Assembly (NCBI GenBank): GCA_037577475.1
Contig: CM075189.1
Coordinates: 32,914,679-32,978,678 of the forward strand
Direction: 5' to 3'
DNA: 64,000 nt
DNA from: Chaunax sp. Z400
Lineage: Eukaryota > Chordata > Actinopteri > Lophiiformes > Chaunacidae
In this document: one piece after another, positions 59,541-64,000 of the stretch
How the letters are laid out: every line of letters begins with the position of its first letter
How positions within the stretch are numbered: the first letter of the stretch is position 1
The notes under the pieces: model-generated
Database searches by the model: none
What the model was told of the DNA's origin: nothing
Seen by the model: only the letters and a program-made list of their open reading frames with translations
Program-made: the position numbers and the translations under genes

Positions 59541-60989
59541 CTTTGTTTGTGATGCTCCAGTCATTATGGATTTTTTAAAAATATTTTTTATTTCATCCCC
59601 CTCCCTGACCCTCCAGAGCAGCTCCCTCTCTGGCCTCTGGGCCCTCCTGATTAACAAATTAAGCATTGGCTTTCACAAACTCTGAATTGCAGTAACATCT
59701 AAATTAACTGTTTCAGATTACTCAAAATGTGGATGTTTATTTTTTTTAATTTTCTTCAAATGAGTAGAGCTAGTCTGCAATCTCTAAACCGGCCCATGCA
59801 GAAATAAGATTGGGCTACATATACCAGTGGATGGGAATCACAAATGAGAGTGTAAAACACGTTAGCACACATGGAAGTAGATCTTTAAGTGGTTAAAACC
59901 ACCAACCTCTGCTACTTTAAGTACAAGTATATAGTATAAGTACAGTAGTACAAGTTAAAACTTAGATATACTCATTGAAAATAAAGACTGAATCAAACCT
60001 AATCATGACTATTCCAGCATCAATATGTATTTAATGTAACATACTACAAATATATCCACATTTGAATACATTAATAATGTTAAATTGCATGTAAAAGCAT
60101 TTGTTAAAAATTTAGACAATATGAAATATTTCCTGCCTTATGTTTTAAGATGTCCAATATTCTGACATCAGCCTTCACAAAAGTCACAAACAACCTGCTG
60201 TGAATAATAGAACCATAAAAGTCTGAAAAGTGTGCAGATGGCCCATGATAATAATGACCTGAGAAGAGCACTAATGGGTTCATTTGGATTGGCTGGTATT
60301 AATATGTTTACTGACATAACTGACAATGCCCTAAATGAACCCGAGGTTTGAAATCTAGAAGGCATGCAGGAGAAATCCTGAATTTCAGTCTATTTCCACT
60401 CAGAGTGTGGTCTGTGTTTCATATCTTACTGGAACCAATATGGTGATGCAAAACAGTATTTCATGACATCAAATCCCAGCATGCTTGTACAAAAGTTTGT
60501 AAAAGTAAGTATAGATGTATTTCTGGAGCTTCAAAAGTAGCGTTAAGTGTATAAGTTATCGTAAGCTGATGGAAAAAATACAGAAGGACACTAAGAAGAA
60601 AAAAGGATCACTCTTATTCTTTTGGAAACTAAAGATAGATCTAGTCTTCCTCCTCAAGGTGTTTCAGTGACCCTGGTGTCATCTATGTGGGAAGAAGGGA
60701 TGCTGAGAGCTGCAGCAGCCCCTGAAACAATGCATTATAAAAACTGAAAAATAAAAAGACAGAATGTCTTTTTATTCTGTCGACAGAACTGATGCAATAT
60801 AAAAAAGTCCTTTGCTCATGAAGCACGATCTTATTGTACAACTGTTGGCTTTTTCTGTGAAGCGTCTGAACTACTCTGCAGACTGTTGTCTCAGCTATTT
60901 CATGGTTCTGTATTTTAGGTTACTGTTTCCTGTTTTATTTTGATAGTCTGTGTTCCATGTTATGTGCTTTTGCTTTGCATTTCCTGTTT

Positions 60990-61442
60990 GCTCTTCATTT
61001 TCCCTCCTTTGTGATTGTGTGAGTGTTTCCACTTGTGTCTAATTCTCTCCTCCTCCCTGCACCACCTGTGTGTCATTGTCTCGTTACTCGGTGTATTTAA
61101 GTCCGTTTGGTTCTGTCCTCCATGTCAGTTCGTCTGTTTTACCTTCTGTTATTCCCTGCATAGCTCCATTTTTCCTTGTGTACCTCCATGATATGCTGTT
61201 TGCCCTGTTTATCCTGCTGTGCTCCGCTTTGCCCTGTTCTGTTCCAGTTTTGCTCCAGTTAGTTTTGTCTTTGGTTTTGAATTTTGAATTTTGTATTTTG
61301 AACTGTGGGTTTTGTACTTCTGTGTTTTTGCCTTTTGCCTTTTTTGTGTAATTTTGCCTTTCATTTAATTAAATCCGTGCACTGACTCTCTGCTCTGGCT
61401 GTTGTCTGCATTTGGGTCCTATTTTTGAACTGCACCACGACA
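60990..61442 (+). repeat. Dispersed repeat, possibly solo LTR, plus orientation
   Basis: gtgtctaattctctcctcc, ccacctgtgtgtcattgtct and cgttactcggtgtatttaag occur in order, then an ATTAAA signal at 61,369 and tctgcatttgggtcctattt, ending gcaccacgacaa. The polyadenylation-like signal near the 3' end would fit an LTR. It shares motif order with 14,520-15,055 in reverse. Confidence 0.55.
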
Positions 61443-61629
61443 AGCTAAGTGAAGACAGATTCTATTCATATGTGTTTTCTCTGAAACGTCTGTATCACAC
61501 CCTGCACAAATAAACATATATCACTGGAACAAACAGACGCAATGTTCTTTACACAAAGAAAGAAAAAAAACTACGTAAAGTATAATATCATTAAAGTTAG
61601 CCAAAATAAGTGAGCCACATTTGCACTCA

Positions 61630-61885
61630 GTAGCAACGGCTCTACTCGACTCGGCATGGTACGCATACTTTTCTGCAGGTCGGTATCCATTACGGGATAG
61701 TACCTCCTCAGGGCAGTATCGTGATCCTCTCATCAGCTGTTTAAGACAGGAACGTCTGCACCTTCTCAATATGACGGCCGCAATAAAAACATTTTTTTAA
61801 AGTTACGATCGCTAAAGCAGCTTGGCGGTTTGAGTGTGGCGGCCATTGATTTGTGCTGTGCAGGATACTCTGTGTGTGCCTCATG
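61630..61885 (+). mobile_element. Partial MITE, relative of 11,325-11,752
   Basis: ggctctactcgactcggc, acttttctgcagg, tccattacgggatagtacct, acgtctgcaccttctcaata and gttacgatcgctaaagcagc match the left two-thirds of the complete copy. The right third and its terminal repeat are missing. Confidence 0.75.
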
Positions 61886-61889
61886 TTGA

Positions 61890-63349
61890 GAGCTGAACTG
61901 ATTTAGCTAGTGTGGGACTTATTGAGAAACTGTAACAAGTGATTGGTGTGTAGTTCATCATGTGCCGTCAGTAGTTGTGTTTTGATTCACTTATTGAACA
62001 AGCTAATTCTTAGGAGAAAAGAAGCTGAAGTGGAATTGACTCTGGCTTTTGAGAATTTGTATGAGCATCTTAGAAAAGCCTGCCCACTGATTTCTGCAGG
62101 ATCAACCATCAGCACCAGTAGAAGCAGAGATCTCTGTTCTTATGGTCTCCATGGAGACACCACAGTCCGGGAGTGTGGGTCCAGTTTAAAGGAGGGCCAC
62201 GTCACCTATGGCGCGGTGTCAAGGGAACCTTCGTCTCACCTCAGAGGAGACGCACAGCCTCCGTACCTCACTGACACTGTACACCTCTTCACAGATGTCT
62301 TTGTTTGAAGGTCTGACAAGGACATATTAACATTATACCTAAAATCAATTCACACTTAAGAGCAGCCATGCAAAAATGTCCAAGAAACACCCAAGCAGGT
62401 TGGCCTTAAGAGCAGGCAAAGACGGATTTTACAGCCTTGAAGGGTTCACAAGATAATTAGGTTTAATTAGGTTTTGGAAAGTAATCACTGCGTGCATTTA
62501 AATTGTGTCATGTTTGTTTGACGTATCCATAGCACAGAGGTCGTCGGATGCTTGGCGTGGGACAGACTGTGTGGTTTGGACAGAAGTCCTTTGGTTAGGG
62601 AAAGATTCTGTTAATGTTAAAACAGGTTGTGGCTCTTCAAATCACTTCTGACATGTGTCAGTAATCAACCCCAACCTTAACCAAGTGCTGCAGGTGCCTA
62701 AATATAACCATAATGTTGTTTTTATTATTATATATTATTATATTGCAGAGTGGAAACTGTATGAAAACAGATTGAAAACATAGTCGTTGAACATTTTGCT
62801 GATGCTTTCAGTATCAGCATAGATAGGTTAGCAATGCTGTCTTTGTACATTGATTGCAGATGTAATATGGGCACCATTATGTTTATTGCTAAATGTTAAT
62901 TGTTGCAAACTAGTGCCATATAAATATAATTTCTAGGAGGCGGGGCTGATTTTACTGGTGTGAGATGATTATCATGATCGGGAAGAGGAAAAACAAATAA
63001 CACATTCCCACAACAACTATTCTTCCTCTAATCTTTATGTTGTATCTCTAATGGATACTTCAATCACTTTGTGCCTCTAAATTAAGTTCAAATCTTACAG
63101 AATAAGAATAAAAATCACTCGTTGGTTCAGCAGACAGACACATCTTCAACATGCAATGAGTGATCAGATGAAAATTAGATTATTGCCTATTATTACCTGT
63201 CATTCAAGTGTATAGGGGAATGAACCCTGCACAGAATCACCACTGCAGACCATGTGTCTGTGCAGATCGTGATGTGAAGTCAAAGTGATGTTAAATTACT
63301 TATTCACGTACCACATACCCCCCTTACTACACATGCACAAACCAATACG
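61890..63349. other. Intergenic, nothing recognised
   Basis: The 121-codon ORF at 61,943-62,308 overlaps the flank of the partial MITE and shows no domain; it is probably chance. Confidence 0.5.
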
Positions 63350-63440
63350 CAGAGCCTAGAGCCTATCCCAGCTGACTTTGGGCCAGTGGCAGGGTTCAGC
63401 CTGGACATGTCGGGGAGTATATGTGAAGGCCCCAGCCAAT
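63350..63440 (-). repeat. Short fragment of the SINE-like family, minus strand
   Basis: gagcctatcccagctgac and ggcagggttcagcctggacatgtcg are the reverse complement of the family's 3' part (18,938-18,985 region and its usual neighbour). Confidence 0.6.
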
Positions 63441-64000
63441 GAGAGCAGACAGCTCACATGGCCGTCTCTCTCTCCTTTCTGCTGTGTGTCCGTTTGACCG
63501 AGGGCAGGGCTGAGCTGCAGCATGGACTGTTTAATAAGTAGCAGACAGAGCCATCGTGACATCACCCTATTGATTTATGCTTTTGAAGTCTCAAATTTGG
63601 CTCTACAGTCGTCTTCTAATTTATTCAAAGCAGTCTTCTTGTTTTTTCGAAGTGACCTCATTGGGATGAGAGGGTGGAGCGGAGGATGAGCTTTGCTCTG
63701 CAGCTATCCTGTTCGGATCTGACCGAGGACACACTGTGGTCGCAACCTGTCAATCAAAATGAGAACCTTTTTTTAATTATTTTTTTTACTATAAATGGGA
63801 GAAATGAGATTTAGTAAATAAACTGAAACCATGACATCATCAGAAAAATGTTTACTGAGGTAATAAAAGATTAATAGGAGGGTCAGTAGGGTTTCTCATA
63901 CATACATACATTTACATAAAATAAGACTTCTATTTGAAACCAATGGTCGTCCCCTGGATTAGGGTTCATTGTAAAGCTTGCTCTATCAATGCTCCTCTCT

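Noticed and set aside
61943..62308. 121-codon plus-strand ORF
   Set aside because: Weak Kozak context, no homology recognised, and adjacent to a MITE remnant. Not enough to call a gene.

Overview
The window is a gene-poor stretch of teleost fish (probably percomorph) nuclear DNA. The signs are long CA/GT, TA and CT microsatellites, remnants of several non-LTR retrotransposons, tRNA-derived SINE-like and MITE-like repeats typical of ray-finned fish, and one intact vertebrate neuronal gene. Nothing bacterial or organellar is seen.

The one certain gene is slitrk4, on the minus strand. It has a single intact coding exon (48,916-51,504) for an 862-residue synaptic adhesion receptor. It is preceded by a predicted 5' UTR intron (acceptor near 51,547, donor near 52,279) and a probable first exon and promoter region near 52.3-53 kb. 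The 44-48.9 kb stretch beside its stop codon carries few recognisable repeats and probably holds the 3' UTR. Much of the rest looks like the gene desert usual around SLITRK genes, and a few repeat-free blocks could be conserved enhancers.

The most unusual locus is at 21,258-23,034 on the plus strand. A TATA box, an ATG-less 5' exon and canonical splice sites outline a small gene. Its exons 3 and 4 encode, in one frame, the C-terminal half of an HMG box (TCF/LEF- or SOX-like helix III plus a basic tail). The N-terminal half of the box is missing. Two tandem splice acceptors 7 bases apart would select either this HMG frame or a second frame that stays open to a stop in the last exon. The gene lies between two oppositely oriented copies of a dispersed terminal-inverted-repeat element.

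Layout: 0-1.2 kb LINE 3' end; 2.4-2.9 kb TTACAG-rich repeat; 6.8 kb piggyBac-like end; 8.2-8.7 kb broken LINE; 11.3-11.8 kb MITE; 14.5-15.1 kb dispersed repeat; 16.8-17.5 kb CA/GT and polypurine tracts; 18.2-20.1 kb nested LINE, SINE-like repeat and TIR element; 21.2-23.1 kb half-HMG gene; 23.0-25 kb minisatellite, LINE tail and TIR element; 25.9-26.4 kb BED-finger remnant and LINE RT end; 32.7-34.1 kb microsatellites and LINE tail; 36.3-36.9 kb SINE plus TIR element; 40.5-41.4 kb L1 ORF2 remnant; 43.4-44 kb repeats; 48.9-52.5 kb slitrk4; 53.6-54.3 kb purine-rich DNA with a possible divergent plus-strand exon; 57.8, 61.0, 61.6 and 63.4 kb repeats. Repeat families are named from memory of teleost repeats and were not searched.
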